Positions 22,927 to 34,237 of a stretch of DNA of 64,000 nucleotides are shown here, piece after piece. Location of the stretch: assembly GCF_003355155.1 (NCBI RefSeq), contig NZ_CP031320.1, positions 6,191,367-6,255,366 of the forward strand. The letters run 5' to 3'. The position numbers and the translations under genes are program-made. The notes below the pieces were generated by a model, which was given only the letters and a program-made list of their open reading frames with translations, was not told the origin of the DNA and did not search any database. Position 1 is the stretch's first letter. Every line of letters begins with the position of its first letter. This stretch comes from Streptomyces armeniacus. Its GTDB lineage: Bacteria; Actinomycetota; Actinomycetes; Streptomycetales; Streptomycetaceae.

Positions 22927-24201
22927 ATGAATCTTCTGAACAGCTCCCTCCACGAGGTGGACCCGGACGTCGCCGCCGCCGTCGACGCCGAGCTCCACCG
23001 CCAGCAGTCCACCCTCGAGATGATCGCCTCGGAGAACTTCGCGCCGGTCGCCGCGCTCGAGGCACAGGGCTCGGTGCTCACCAACAAGTACGCCGAGGGC
23101 TACCCCGGCCGCCGCTACTACGGCGGCTGCGAGCACGTCGACGTCGTCGAGCGCCTCGCGCGGGACCGCGTGAAGGAACTCTTCGGCGCCGAGGCCGCGA
23201 ACGTACAGCCGCACTCGGGTGCCTCCGCCAACGCCGCCGCGATGTTCGCGCTGCTGAAGCCGGGCGACACGATCATGGGTCTGGACCTGGCGCACGGCGG
23301 CCACCTCACCCACGGCATGAAGATCAACTTCTCCGGCAAGCTGTACAACGTGGTCGCGTACCGCGTGGACGAGCAGTCCAGCCTGGTCGACATGGACGAA
23401 GTCGAGAAGCTCGCGAAGGAGCACCGGCCGCAGATGATCATCGCGGGCTGGTCCGCGTACCCGCGCCAGCTCGACTTCGCCGCGTTCCGCCGTATCGCCG
23501 ACGAGGTCGGCGCGCTGCTGCTGGTCGACATGGCGCACTTCGCCGGTCTGGTCGCCGCGGGGCTGCACCCCTCCCCCGTGCCGTACGCGGACGTGGTCAC
23601 CACCACGACGCACAAGACGCTCGGCGGGCCGCGCGGTGGCGTGATCCTGTCCACCAAGGAGCACGCGAAGAAGATCAACTCGGCGGTCTTCCCCGGGCAG
23701 CAGGGCGGCCCGCTCGAGCACGTGATCGCGGCCAAGGCCGTCTCGTTCAAGATCGCGGCGAGCGACGAGTTCAAGGAGCGCCAGCAGCGCACCCTCGAGG
23801 GCGCGCGCATCCTGGCCGAGCGGCTGACCCGCCAGGACGCGGTGGACGCCGGAGTCTCGGTGCTGTCGGGCGGTACGGACGTCCACCTCGTCCTCGTCGA
23901 CCTGCGGCACAGCGAACTCGACGGCCAGCAGGCGGAGGACCGGCTCCACGAGATCGGCATCACCGTCAACCGGAACGCCGTGCCGAACGACCCCCGACCC
24001 CCGATGGTCACCTCCGGGCTGCGCGTCGGCACGCCCGCGCTCGCCACCCGCGGGTTCCAGGCGGAGGACTTCACCGAGGTCGCCGACATCATCGCCGAGG
24101 CGCTGAAGCCCGGCACCGACGAGGCCGCCACCAAGGCGCTGGCCGACCGGGTCACCGCGCTCGCCGCCAAGCACCCGCTCTACCCGGGGCTGAACGCCTA
24201 G
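22927..24201 (+). CDS. glyA: Serine hydroxymethyltransferase
   Basis: GlyA interconverts serine and glycine with tetrahydrofolate, using pyridoxal phosphate. The 424-residue protein contains the N-terminal signature [40 protein letters not shown], and the PLP-lysine motif [18 protein letters not shown] (about residue 226). Size is standard. It lies between gcvH and sdaA on the same strand, giving a short glycine/serine unit. A 13-bp hairpin follows its stop. Confidence 0.95.
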   Translation: MNLLNSSLHEVDPDVAAAVDAELHRQQSTLEMIASENFAPVAALEAQGSVLTNKYAEGYPGRRYYGGCEHVDVVERLARDRVKELFGAEAANVQPHSGASANAAAMFALLKPGDTIMGLDLAHGGHLTHGMKINFSGKLYNVVAYRVDEQSSLVDMDEVEKLAKEHRPQMIIAGWSAYPRQLDFAAFRRIADEVGALLLVDMAHFAGLVAAGLHPSPVPYADVVTTTTHKTLGGPRGGVILSTKEHAKKINSAVFPGQQGGPLEHVIAAKAVSFKIAASDEFKERQQRTLEGARILAERLTRQDAVDAGVSVLSGGTDVHLVLVDLRHSELDGQQAEDRLHEIGITVNRNAVPNDPRPPMVTSGLRVGTPALATRGFQAEDFTEVADIIAEALKPGTDEAATKALADRVTALAAKHPLYPGLNA

Positions 24202-24209
24202 CTCCGGTG

Positions 24210-24252
24210 GGGGCGCTCCGGACCGTCTCTCCGGAACTCTCCGGAGCGCCCC
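24210..24252. terminator. 13-bp hairpin between glyA and sdaA
   Basis: GGGGCGCTCCGGA (24210-24222) pairs with 24240-24252 around a 17-base loop, just past the glyA stop. It may be a partial terminator or an attenuator before sdaA. Confidence 0.55.
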
Positions 24253-24291
24253 GCTCCACCCACCCGCCACCTCCGACCGCCTGGACGTGTC

Positions 24292-25674
<1,383 letters not shown>

Positions 25675-25731
25675 CCGCGCTCCGGCCCGTAACGTCCGAT
25701 TCCACCGTGGCGTCAACGGCCGACAGCCCGG

Positions 25732-26025
25732 CTACGGGAGGGCGCCTGCGCGGGCGGCGAGGGCGCGGAGTTCGGGGGTGCTGCGGCCGGACAGCAGGAG
25801 CCCGGAGATCAGGGACCTCACCGCGGGCCGGGAATGTGTCTCCTGGGGTGCCTGGTGCTCGGCTGCCAGGAGCGCGCGGACGCATTCAGTCCGTACGTAG
25901 GAGCTGGTGCCGTTGGCGGGTGATCGGGCAGATCTGCCGCGAGTTGTCAGGTGCGGAGTTCGAAGGCGTTTAGGCCACAGCTGCCGGCGGCAAAAAGAGC
26001 CTGGCCCTGGAGTGTCCATGTGCAC
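25732..26025 (-). pseudogene. Possible gene remnant downstream of the NB-ARC/WD40 gene
   Basis: The last 55 residues of this frame (YVRTECVRALLAAEHQAPQE and the following LISGLLLSGRSTPELRALAA) look like real helical protein. The upstream part overlaps the end of the large NB-ARC gene and looks unnatural, and no good start with ribosome site is seen. It may be the tail of a decayed gene or a small gene with a non-obvious start. The remaining bases between sdaA and here hold nothing recognisable. Confidence 0.25.
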
Positions 26026-29000
26026 GTGGTCAGTTCACCGTCGACGCGCACGAGTGTTGCAGTCCGTCCCTCGTGGACGTTCCACACGTGGGCCTCCCCG
26101 CTCTGGCTGGCGGTGGCGAGCCAGGCGCCATCCGGGGAGATCGCCACCGACTCCACCCGACCGGTGTGTCCGGTGAGGGTCGCAGTGCACCGGCCCATTG
26201 CCCGGTCCCACAGCCGCACCGTCCTGTCCCAGCTGGCGGTGGCGAGCCAGGCGCCATCCGGGGAGATCGCCACCGACTCCACCCGACCGGTGTGTCCGGT
26301 GAGGGTCGCGGTGCACCGGCCCATTGCCCGGTCCCACAGCCGCACCGTCCTGTCCCAGCTGGCGGTGGCGAGCCAGGCGCCATCCGGGGAGATCGCCACC
26401 GACTCCACCCGACCGGTGTGTCCGGTGAGGGTCGCGGTGCATCGGCTGGTGGTGCGGTCCCACAGTCGCACTGTCCTGTCCCAGCTGGCGGTGGCGAGCC
26501 AGGCGCCATCCGGAGAGATCGCCACCGACGTCACGTCATCGGTGTGGCCGGTGAGGGTCGCGGTGCACCGGCCCATTGCCCGGTCCCACAGCCGCACCGT
26601 CCTGTCCCGGCTAGTTGTGGCGAGCCAGGCGCCGTCCGGGGAGATCGCCACCGACGTCACGTCATCGGTGTGGCCGGTGAGGGTCGCGGTGCACCGGCCC
26701 GTTGCGCGGTCCCACAGCCGCGCCCTTCTGCCCGAGCTGGCGGTGGCGAGCCAGGTGCCGTCGGGGGAGATCGCCACCGAATTGGCCGCGGAGTGGCTGC
26801 CGGCGCGCTGTATGGCCGACCTTCCCCCGCGTGTCTCCCACAACCGCGCTGATCCGTCCGGATCGCCGGCGTCGCGGAGTTCGTCCGCCTGCGTTGGCGC
26901 TGAGGAATTCGCTGCCCGGTCGCCTGCCCTGGATAGGGTGCCTTCGCGGTCCCACAGTCGCACTGTCCTGTCCCGGCTGGTGGTGGCGAGCCAGGCGCCA
27001 TCCGGGGAGATCGCCACCGACGTCACGTCATCGGTGTGGCCGGTGAGGGTCGCGGTGCACCGGCCCATTGCCCGGTCCCACAGCCGCACCGTCTTGTCGT
27101 GGCTGGTGGTGGCGAGCCAGGCGCCATCCGGGGAGATCGCCACCGACGTCACGTCATCGGTGTGGCCGGTGAGGGTGGTGGTGCATCGGCTGGTGGTGCG
27201 GTCCCACAGTCGCACCGTCTTGTCGTGGCTGGTGGTGGCGAGCCAGGCGCCATCCGGAGAGATCGCCACCGAGTGCACCGCACTCCTGTGGCCGGTGAAG
27301 GTGGCAGTGCACCGCCCGGTTGCGCGGTCCCACAGTCGCACCGTCATGTACTGGCTGGTGGTGGCGAGCCAGGCGCCGCCCGGGGAGATCGCCACCGAGT
27401 GCACCGCACTCCTGTGGCCGGTGAAGGTGGCGGTGCACCGGCCCGTTGCGCGATCCCACAGTCGCACCGTCTCGTCCCGGCTGGTGGTGACGAGCCAGGT
27501 GCCATCCGGAGAGATCGCCACCGACTCCACCGAATCGGAGTGGCCGGTGAGGGTCGCGGTGCACCGGCCCGTTGCGCGATCCCACAGTCGCACCGCCTTG
27601 TCGCCGCTGCCAGTGGCGAGCCAGGTGCCATCCGGAGAGATCGCCACCGACATCACCGAATCGGAGTGGCCGGTGAGGGTCGCGGTGCACCGGCCCGTTG
27701 CGCGATCCCACAGTCGCACCGTCATGTCGCCGCTGCCAGTGGCGAGCCAGGTGCCATCCGGAGAGATCGCCACCGACATCACCGAATCGGAGTGGCCGGT
27801 GAGGGTCGCGGTGCACCGGCCCGTTGCGCGATCCCACAGTCGCACCGTCATGTCGCCGCTGCCAGTGGCGAGCCAGGTGCCATCCGGAGAGATCGCCACC
27901 GACATCACCGAATCGGAGTGGCCGGTGAGGGTCGCGGTGCACCGGCCCGTTGCGCGATCCCACAGTCGCACCGTCATGTCGCCGCTGCCAGTGGCGAGCC
28001 AGGTGCCATCCGGAGAGATCGCCACCGACATCACCGAATCGGAGTGGCCGGTGAGGGTGGTGAGGAGGGCAGGGTCCGGGAGGTCGGGTGGGGGCCAGAG
28101 GGCGACCAGAAGCGGTCGCGTGGGGGCGGAAGCCAGGCGGGCGGTCACCTGGTCGCGCCACAGCGGGGAGAACGCGAGCCGGCTGTAGAGGGTGCTGAGC
28201 ACGAGAGAGGCCGGGTCGGTGGGCGCGAGCAGGTGTGTCGACTGCGCCAGGGTGCGTGCCCGTGATGCCGCGTGCGTGGTGGGAACATGGCTCAGGTCGC
28301 GTGGGGCGGCGTTGGCCCCGTGCCGGACCAGGCGCTCCTCCACCCACCGCAGATCGCCGGCGACGGCCTCGGCCAGCTCGGTACGGCCGGCTGCCACCAG
28401 GTGCTCGATCAGATGATCCTGAAGGTAGCCATCGGCCAGTTCCCACCACGCGCGATAAGGGGAGCCGGTGTGCGTCGCGGACAGTGGCGCGGCCTCGGGA
28501 AGGTCTTCGGCTGATGCGTCCACCAACTGGTCGTGGAGCGCGGCGAGTTGTGCTGGCTGCCGGGTACTGAAGAGGTAGTCGCGGATTACGTCGTGCAGGG
28601 TGATGCGGCCGCCGTTGTCGGTGGAGAGCGACAGCAGCGACAGCCCGGCCAGCTCCGCGCACAACTCCCGTGACCTGTGCTCGCTCAGTCCGGCGGTGGC
28701 TCGCCACAGCCGGGCGATCAGAGGGAGGGGGATTGCCTCGTCTTCAGCGAAGATCGCGAGTTCGGCGAACCGCTCCGTGCCGTCCTCCGGCAGCAAGCCG
28801 GTCGCCGCCTCCACGGTGGCACGGATGGCACGACGGCGGTCTTCGGGACGGTCCACATCCACAGCGCCACCCGCGGGGTCGACCCCTTGCGGGCCATGGA
28901 CGCGCAGCCGCTGCAGCATCTCCTCGGCGGCCTGGGCCGGGTCCTGCCCGGTGGCAATATGCGTCTTGAGCTGCCGGTTGACCAAGCGCAGCAGAAGCGG

Positions 29001-29798
29001 CCACCTGCCGGTGGCATTCAGCAACGCACCGGTGGTCAGCGGGGGCAGCCCGTCGACTTCCCACGTCAGCACAGTGCGGGCCTGGTCGAGGGTCATCTGG
29101 TCGACCTGGATCATCCGGGCGCCGGCCGGGAGCAGGGCTGGGACGCGGGTGGTGACCAGACGTAGGCACTGACTGCCGCCGTGGAGGAAGGGGTCGAGCT
29201 GCTCGGCCGTCCACACGTCGTCCAGGAGCAGCAGGGTCGGCTTGCGCTGGTCCAGCAGGCGGCCCAGATGCCGCCCGGCGTCCGCAGGGTCGGTGAACTG
29301 CGCCGTGTCGCCGGTGATGAACCGGGTGATCTCAGCGACCCGCGCGGTGATGTCCGCCCGGCCCCGCACCTCCCGGCCGATGGTGAAGCGGTACACCCCA
29401 CCCTTGTAGCGCTTGCGGACCCGAGGGCTGGCGCAGACCATCTCGGCCAGCGTGGTCTTGCCGAACCCGCCCGCACCCCACAGCGACGTGGTGATCCCCA
29501 CCGTCGACCCGCTCTGGCAGACCGCCTCCTCGGCCCGCCGCCGCTCCTCCCGGTCGACGAACCACGCCGGAACCGGCGTTGGCTCCGGCGCGGGAGGATC
29601 CCCATGAGGACCGCTGGCGTCGGTGGGCGAAGGCGGCTGTGCCCAGATCCCCCAGGCGGCCACACCGGCTCCGGCCAGGGTCAACGCCACGGAGACGGGC
29701 CAGCCTCCCGGCAGCGACACACCGGATACCGAGCCCTGCAACGCACCGACAACTACGCCGACACCGGCGAGCGCCGGTACCGCCCTTCGCTGCCGCAC
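25947..29798 (-). CDS. Membrane-anchored NB-ARC NTPase with about 14-15 WD40 repeats
   Basis: This 1283-residue protein starts at GTG 29798, five bases after AGGAGGGG (the frame is open a little further up). Two N-terminal membrane helices (about residues 5-50) are followed by an NB-ARC/AP-ATPase module. Its Walker A is GAGGFGKTTLA (108-118) and Walker B TLLLLDDVW (188-196), with a GLPPLTTGALLNATGRWPLL segment equivalent to the GxP region. Helical and winged-helix parts carry LHDVIRDYLF. From about residue 580 onward run WD40 repeats of 42 residues with the pattern TLTGHxxxVxSVAISPDGxW and TVRLWDRATGRCTA, enough for two propellers. Such NLR-like proteins are sensors in signalling or anti-phage immunity. 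The repeats are nearly identical to each other. No separate effector domain is visible beyond the membrane anchor. Confidence 0.9.
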   Translation of the reverse strand: MRQRRAVPALAGVGVVVGALQGSVSGVSLPGGWPVSVALTLAGAGVAAWGIWAQPPSPTDASGPHGDPPAPEPTPVPAWFVDREERRRAEEAVCQSGSTVGITTSLWGAGGFGKTTLAEMVCASPRVRKRYKGGVYRFTIGREVRGRADITARVAEITRFITGDTAQFTDPADAGRHLGRLLDQRKPTLLLLDDVWTAEQLDPFLHGGSQCLRLVTTRVPALLPAGARMIQVDQMTLDQARTVLTWEVDGLPPLTTGALLNATGRWPLLLRLVNRQLKTHIATGQDPAQAAEEMLQRLRVHGPQGVDPAGGAVDVDRPEDRRRAIRATVEAATGLLPEDGTERFAELAIFAEDEAIPLPLIARLWRATAGLSEHRSRELCAELAGLSLLSLSTDNGGRITLHDVIRDYLFSTRQPAQLAALHDQLVDASAEDLPEAAPLSATHTGSPYRAWWELADGYLQDHLIEHLVAAGRTELAEAVAGDLRWVEERLVRHGANAAPRDLSHVPTTHAASRARTLAQSTHLLAPTDPASLVLSTLYSRLAFSPLWRDQVTARLASAPTRPLLVALWPPPDLPDPALLTTLTGHSDSVMSVAISPDGTWLATGSGDMTVRLWDRATGRCTATLTGHSDSVMSVAISPDGTWLATGSGDMTVRLWDRATGRCTATLTGHSDSVMSVAISPDGTWLATGSGDMTVRLWDRATGRCTATLTGHSDSVMSVAISPDGTWLATGSGDKAVRLWDRATGRCTATLTGHSDSVESVAISPDGTWLVTTSRDETVRLWDRATGRCTATFTGHRSAVHSVAISPGGAWLATTSQYMTVRLWDRATGRCTATFTGHRSAVHSVAISPDGAWLATTSHDKTVRLWDRTTSRCTTTLTGHTDDVTSVAISPDGAWLATTSHDKTVRLWDRAMGRCTATLTGHTDDVTSVAISPDGAWLATTSRDRTVRLWDREGTLSRAGDRAANSSAPTQADELRDAGDPDGSARLWETRGGRSAIQRAGSHSAANSVAISPDGTWLATASSGRRARLWDRATGRCTATLTGHTDDVTSVAISPDGAWLATTSRDRTVRLWDRAMGRCTATLTGHTDDVTSVAISPDGAWLATASWDRTVRLWDRTTSRCTATLTGHTGRVESVAISPDGAWLATASWDRTVRLWDRAMGRCTATLTGHTGRVESVAISPDGAWLATASWDRTVRLWDRAMGRCTATLTGHTGRVESVAISPDGAWLATASQSGEAHVWNVHEGRTATLVRVDGELTTCTWTLQGQALFAAGSCGLNAFELRT
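26073..28062 (-). repeat. Tandem 126-bp WD40-coding repeats
   Basis: The WD40 part of the NB-ARC gene is built from 126-bp units. Four units between about 27540 and 28062 differ by only a few bases, and three units between about 26140 and 26500 are also almost identical. One unit (about 26750-26960) is interrupted by a divergent insert. The pattern implies recent duplication or gene conversion. Confidence 0.85.
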
Positions 29799-29939
29799 CC
29801 GACCCCTCCTGCGTCTCCCACAAACACGCGGTCGTAGCCCTCCCCGTGGGCTGCCGCGGCTCGCCACACACTACGCAGCGCGGGATCAAGATGGCGTGAG
29901 TTCGGGCTTCTCACCGGCCCGTGGCGCTTACAACGGGCC

Positions 29940-30150
29940 ACACAACGAGCAGAGTTGCCGAAAGTGATCAGACGGCAGGCGAGTCTGAGAAACGCTTCGT
30001 GGATATCGGCCCGCCGCTCCCGGCGAATCCGCAGGCGTCGGAAACCGTGCAGCCACGCGATACTGCGCTCGACCACCCACCGGCAACACGATCCCACACC
30101 TCATCCGACACGATCCACGGCGACGTCCCCACACCGGACAGAACGCTCAA
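29940..30150 (-). pseudogene. IS5-family transposase remnant
   Basis: The frame near 29940-30079 encodes the C-terminal signature of IS5-type (DDE) transposases: WVVERSIAWLHGFRRLRIRR followed by ERRADIHEAFLRLACRLITF. Another frame just upstream (30100-30150) gives PWIVSDEVWDR, the usual N-terminal start of such transposases. The whole catalytic middle is missing and the two parts are out of frame, so this is a deletion remnant. Clear terminal inverted repeats were not found. The rest of 29799-30252 holds nothing else recognisable. Confidence 0.75.
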
Positions 30151-30252
30151 CCACCGCCCCGGACACGGCCATCAGCACCGACCCAATTCATTGGGTTAGG
30201 GAGTATTACTCGTTTGCAAGGGAGAACAGGCTGTCAACGTTTTGACGGCTCG

Positions 30253-33200
30253 TCAGGCACCCGCGTGGACGTGCGCGGCCCAGAGGGACGGGGTGGCGGG
30301 GAGGCGGGCGCGGAGGGCGCGTACGGCGGCGTGCAGCGCGTACGCGGCGCGGTCCGGGGGAGGGACCGGGCCTGGGCCTGGGTACGGGCCGAGGCCGGCG
30401 TAGAAGTCGTCGGCGAGGGTGACGGCCGTGTCGTCGACGATCTGCCAGAGCGTGCCCACCACGTGCCGGAATCCCGCGAGTTGGAACGCCGCTGTGAGGT
30501 GGATCGCCTCGTCGGACAGCGCGCCCGCGGTGACCGCCGTACGGCAGGCGGAGAGGTACGCGAGCCGGGCGTGGTCGAGTCGTACGGACGCCAGCGTGCC
30601 GACCGTGAAGGGCGCGCTGTCGTGGTCGTGGAGGAACAGCCGGCTCTGCGACGGGTCGGCCGCGTCCGTCTCGCCGTGGCAGGCGAAGTGGGCGACCGGC
30701 GTGCCGGCCAGCCGCGCCAGGACGGCGTCCCGCGTCGGCGGCTCGCTGCCGGGCTCCTCGCGCCCCGCGAGGCGCGCCGCGAGGCGCGCCGTTACGGCCG
30801 CGACTTCGTCCGGCACGTGGTCGAGCGGGGCGTGGCCGGGTGTGGTGGGCATGGCGACGACGAGCGGCCGCCCGTTGCCGCCGCCGTCGGGCAAGGGGCG
30901 GCGGGCGTGCCGCAGGGCGCGGACGGTGGGGGTGTACGACGACACGACCCGGTCCAGTACGGCCGCTCCCGGCTCGTCGTGGCGGCCCGCCGCGTGGACC
31001 GGCAGCAGGCTGAGCGGCCCGCACGGCACCCACCACACGCGCGGCCAGGCGGAGCCGTACGCGTCGGACGCGGCGTCGGACTCGGACCCGCCCCGCGGCG
31101 CCCCGCCGTGCCCCAGCTCCGCCAGCACCGGTTCGGCCGCGGCGTCCCACAACCACCCCAGCACCCCGGCCAGTTCCCGCTGCGCCTCCCTGCGGCGGCG
31201 GCCGTCCGGGGCGGCGTTCGCGTCGTGTACGGCAGCCTGGAACAGCTCGCTCTGCCGGGTCACGGCGTCCGCGCCGAGTCCGGGCAGCGGCAGGGCGGTG
31301 ACGCCGGAGCCGGTGAGTACGAGGGCGTCGCTGCGCAGCGAGCTGACGTTGAGCATCACCACGGCGCCCTCCCGCGCCTCGGCGAGGAGTTCGCCGAGCG
31401 GCGGCGGCAGGGCGAAGGTCGCGAACCCGGGCAGCTTCCGTATCGCGGCCAGCTCGGTCTCGAAGTCGGCGACCAGCCGGTGCCGGTCGCCGGTGCCGCC
31501 GCCGGCGGCGGTGCCCATGAGGGTGTCGGTGGCGTCCGCGGGCTGGTCGAGCCGGTCGCGCAGGCTCTCGAAGCGGGCGGCGCGGGCGGGGTACTGCTGC
31601 CGGAGTGCGGCCAGTTCGTCCCGGTCGCCGCCGCGGAGGTCGAGGGCCTGGCCCATGAGGACGCCCCGGCCGGCCTCCAGGAGCTGTACGGCGCGTGCCG
31701 CGCGTCCGGCGGGTGTGCCGCGCGTGTCGGACAGGGCCAGCGCGGCGGCCTCGCTCGCGAGGCCGGGCAGTTCGCGGAGCACGCGCTGCTGTTCGCCCCG
31801 GTACAGCTGGCGCGGTGCCACGCGGGGCAGCAGCGTCACCGCCTCCTCGTAGAGGTCGCCGGCCCGTACGGGGTCGCTCTCCGCCGTCAGCCGTGCCGCC
31901 TCGACCAGCGCCTCGATGCGCGCGAACGGCGTGGCCGAAGGGTGCCGCGCGGCCTCCTCGTACGCGCGCACCGCCGCGTCCCGGTCGGACGCGTCGCCGA
32001 GGTGCTCGAAGCGGACGCGCAGGGCTTCGCCGAGGGCGTCCAGGATTCCGCCCCGCCGGGCCCGCTCGTGCGGGGTGTCGCGGTGCGCCTGGCGCAGTGT
32101 GGCGAGTGCCTCGTCCAGGTCCCGTGCCGACGCGTCCGAGGTGACCTTCCGGTACCGGGTCAGCAGGACCCGCCCGAGGATGTGCAGGCACGAGGTGCGG
32201 CTCGGGCCTTCCGCCGGGGCGTACCGTACGGCCTTGCGGGCGAGGCCGACGGCCTCGTCGAGGTCCGCCTCGCGGCCGGCCAGCTTGAACCGCTGCAGCA
32301 GCACGCCGCTCCAGTTGGCCAGCGTCGCGTGCCGGTGGAACCAGTCGACGGGGGCGGTCCGCAGCGCGGACTCGCAGGCGTCGGCGGCCGCTTCGGCGTC
32401 GGCCGCCGACTCGCGGTAGGCGGCGCGTCTCGCCAGCGCGGTCCCGAGGGCGTACAGCAGCATGGGCCGGCCGTTGTCGGCGGCCGGCAACTGCTCGCCG
32501 GCCTCGCGGAGGGCGGTGACCGCCGCGTCCAGATCCGCGCCCGCGGCGGTGCGGGCGAACCTGGTCTGAAGCGCCTGCGCCAGGCCGGCCACGACCAGCG
32601 GCTGCGGGCCGTGGGCGGTCGCGCCGCGCAGCACCGCGCGGTACGTGTTCACCACCTCGTCCAGGTCCGCCATGGAGCCGCTGTCCAGCGCCCGCGCGAA
32701 CAGCACGCCGGCCATGGCCAGTTGGTACGCGGGCTGGTACGCCGGGTCGTCGGCGGCCACGGATCCGGGTGCGACCCGGCAGAGTTCACGCGCGGCGGCC
32801 AGGTCGCGGGCGTCCCCGGCCCGTTCGTACCGCATGCGCAGCATCTCCGCCAGGAAGACCGAGCACGCGGTGTAGGCGGCGTCGGAGACGGCCAGGCGGT
32901 CGCGGGTCTCCGTGGCCACGTCCACGGCCTCGTCCAGGAGTTCCGGCGGCGCGCCGTACACGACGCGGTAGTACAGCGCGTACGTCAGCGCGAGGAGGGC
33001 CCTCCTGCGGAACGGGGTGCCGACCGGGGCCGCCGCGACGGCTCGCCTCTGGAGGCCGACCGCCTCGTCCACGTCGCCGGTGTCGCCGCGGAGTTCGTAC
33101 CTCCCCACCAGCGCCGAGCCCAGGGAGGTGAGGCTGTGGAGGTGCCACATGCTCCCTGCGGGGGCGCCGTCGAGCGCGGACCGCAGGAGCGGCAGGCTCT

Positions 33201-34194
33201 CGTCGAGGTCTGCTTCGTCCTGGGTGATCGTGTAGCGCAGGTACAGCGCGGACCCCAGGTTGAGGAGTACGTTCCCGGTCCCCTTCGCACCCGTGGCGCT
33301 GCTCCGCGCGGCCTCGCGCAGCGCCGTGACGGCCTCGTCGATGTCCGCCGGGTCGTCGTCGCGGGCGTACCGCTGCTCCAGGACTCCACCCAGGTCCCCC
33401 AGGTACACGGCCCGGTTGGGGTGGCCGGCGGGGGTGTGCTCCACCGCCTGGCGCAGCAGGTCCACGGCCAGGTCGAGGTCCTCGCCGGTACGCTCACGCA
33501 CGTACCGCACCCCCAGCGCGCTGGCCAGGTTGGCCAGGCACAGGCCCCGCTCCGGGTGGCCGGGCGGCGCCAGCCGGAGCGACCGGCGGCCGGCGCCGAG
33601 CGCCGTCGACAGGTCCGCCGGCGACCCTTCGTGCTGGAAGCGGAGGCGCGCCGCGAACGCCAGGTTGGCGACGTACACGGGCAGCCGCGGATCGCCGGGC
33701 GCGACGGCGCTCTCGATCCGCTCCCACATCCAGATCACCTTCGTGATGAGGTCCGCGTCGTACGAGTCCGCGACGCCCAGGGTGTCGTGGAGGGTGAGCC
33801 GCGCGGCGAAACCGGTGATTCCGGGCATGAGTTCGCCGGGCAGGTCGTCGATGCCCGCGACGAAGCAGACCGCGAACGCCTGTACGGCGCGCGTACGGTC
33901 CTCCTCCCCCGCCTTCGGGCCGAGCGCGTTCGCGCGTGTCCAGTGCAGGCAGCCGAGCGGGTGCCGGGCCCGCAGGGCGTCGGTGTCGTACCGCTGCCGT
34001 ACTGCCCGCGTGAGCCGGTGGGCGGCGGCGAGCGAGGCGGGCTCCAGTACGGGAGCGGGATCGCCGGTGCGCCGGACCCGCTCCAGCCGGGCGGTCACCT
34101 CGGCGAGTCCGGGCAGTCCCGGCAGCGCACCGGGCCGTCCCGGCTCCCCCGGCACTCCCGGCAGCGCGGTGCCCGGTGTTCCCCCGTCACCCAT
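30253..34194 (-). CDS. CHAT-domain caspase-like protease with TPR-type repeats (CATRA-type)
   Basis: A 1313-residue protein. The N-terminal two-thirds are TPR-like repeats of about 40 residues with the pattern DLDEAVxLxRxAVxxxP and LGxALxxRY. The C-terminal CHAT peptidase domain (about residues 950-1313) has the caspase-type dyad: His in GTPVAHFACHGETDAADPSQ (about 1170) and Cys in LAYLSACRTAVTAGALSDEA (about 1216). The terminal GFRHVVGTLWQIVDDTAV is also typical. It is divergent from a small Cys-containing protein and a membrane protein 43 bp away. That is the arrangement of caspase/TPR-repeat-associated (CATRA) conflict systems, in which the protease is thought to be triggered by an invasion signal. 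Met at 34194 was chosen as the first Met in a natural-looking stretch. Confidence 0.85.
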   Translation of the reverse strand: MGDGGTPGTALPGVPGEPGRPGALPGLPGLAEVTARLERVRRTGDPAPVLEPASLAAAHRLTRAVRQRYDTDALRARHPLGCLHWTRANALGPKAGEEDRTRAVQAFAVCFVAGIDDLPGELMPGITGFAARLTLHDTLGVADSYDADLITKVIWMWERIESAVAPGDPRLPVYVANLAFAARLRFQHEGSPADLSTALGAGRRSLRLAPPGHPERGLCLANLASALGVRYVRERTGEDLDLAVDLLRQAVEHTPAGHPNRAVYLGDLGGVLEQRYARDDDPADIDEAVTALREAARSSATGAKGTGNVLLNLGSALYLRYTITQDEADLDESLPLLRSALDGAPAGSMWHLHSLTSLGSALVGRYELRGDTGDVDEAVGLQRRAVAAAPVGTPFRRRALLALTYALYYRVVYGAPPELLDEAVDVATETRDRLAVSDAAYTACSVFLAEMLRMRYERAGDARDLAAARELCRVAPGSVAADDPAYQPAYQLAMAGVLFARALDSGSMADLDEVVNTYRAVLRGATAHGPQPLVVAGLAQALQTRFARTAAGADLDAAVTALREAGEQLPAADNGRPMLLYALGTALARRAAYRESAADAEAAADACESALRTAPVDWFHRHATLANWSGVLLQRFKLAGREADLDEAVGLARKAVRYAPAEGPSRTSCLHILGRVLLTRYRKVTSDASARDLDEALATLRQAHRDTPHERARRGGILDALGEALRVRFEHLGDASDRDAAVRAYEEAARHPSATPFARIEALVEAARLTAESDPVRAGDLYEEAVTLLPRVAPRQLYRGEQQRVLRELPGLASEAAALALSDTRGTPAGRAARAVQLLEAGRGVLMGQALDLRGGDRDELAALRQQYPARAARFESLRDRLDQPADATDTLMGTAAGGGTGDRHRLVADFETELAAIRKLPGFATFALPPPLGELLAEAREGAVVMLNVSSLRSDALVLTGSGVTALPLPGLGADAVTRQSELFQAAVHDANAAPDGRRRREAQRELAGVLGWLWDAAAEPVLAELGHGGAPRGGSESDAASDAYGSAWPRVWWVPCGPLSLLPVHAAGRHDEPGAAVLDRVVSSYTPTVRALRHARRPLPDGGGNGRPLVVAMPTTPGHAPLDHVPDEVAAVTARLAARLAGREEPGSEPPTRDAVLARLAGTPVAHFACHGETDAADPSQSRLFLHDHDSAPFTVGTLASVRLDHARLAYLSACRTAVTAGALSDEAIHLTAAFQLAGFRHVVGTLWQIVDDTAVTLADDFYAGLGPYPGPGPVPPPDRAAYALHAAVRALRARLPATPSLWAAHVHAGA

Positions 34195-34237
34195 GACGGC
34201 ATGGTAGTAACCTCCGGCAACGAACGGGAGGGGACAA

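Noticed and set aside
26073..28062. Repeat array considered as a CRISPR locus
   Set aside because: Units are 126 bp, in frame, contiguous and encode WD40 repeats; there are no spacers and no cas genes.
25951..28188. Long plus-strand frame opposite the WD40 repeats, with strongly periodic translation
   Set aside because: It is the antisense shadow of the 126-bp repeats; the minus strand encodes a complete NB-ARC/WD40 protein with a ribosome site.
30214..34200. Plus-strand frame of over 1000 codons opposite the CHAT-TPR gene
   Set aside because: Translation is Gly/Arg/Val-rich without domains; the minus strand has TPR repeats and a CHAT dyad. Only the part from 34705 onward is a real plus-strand gene.
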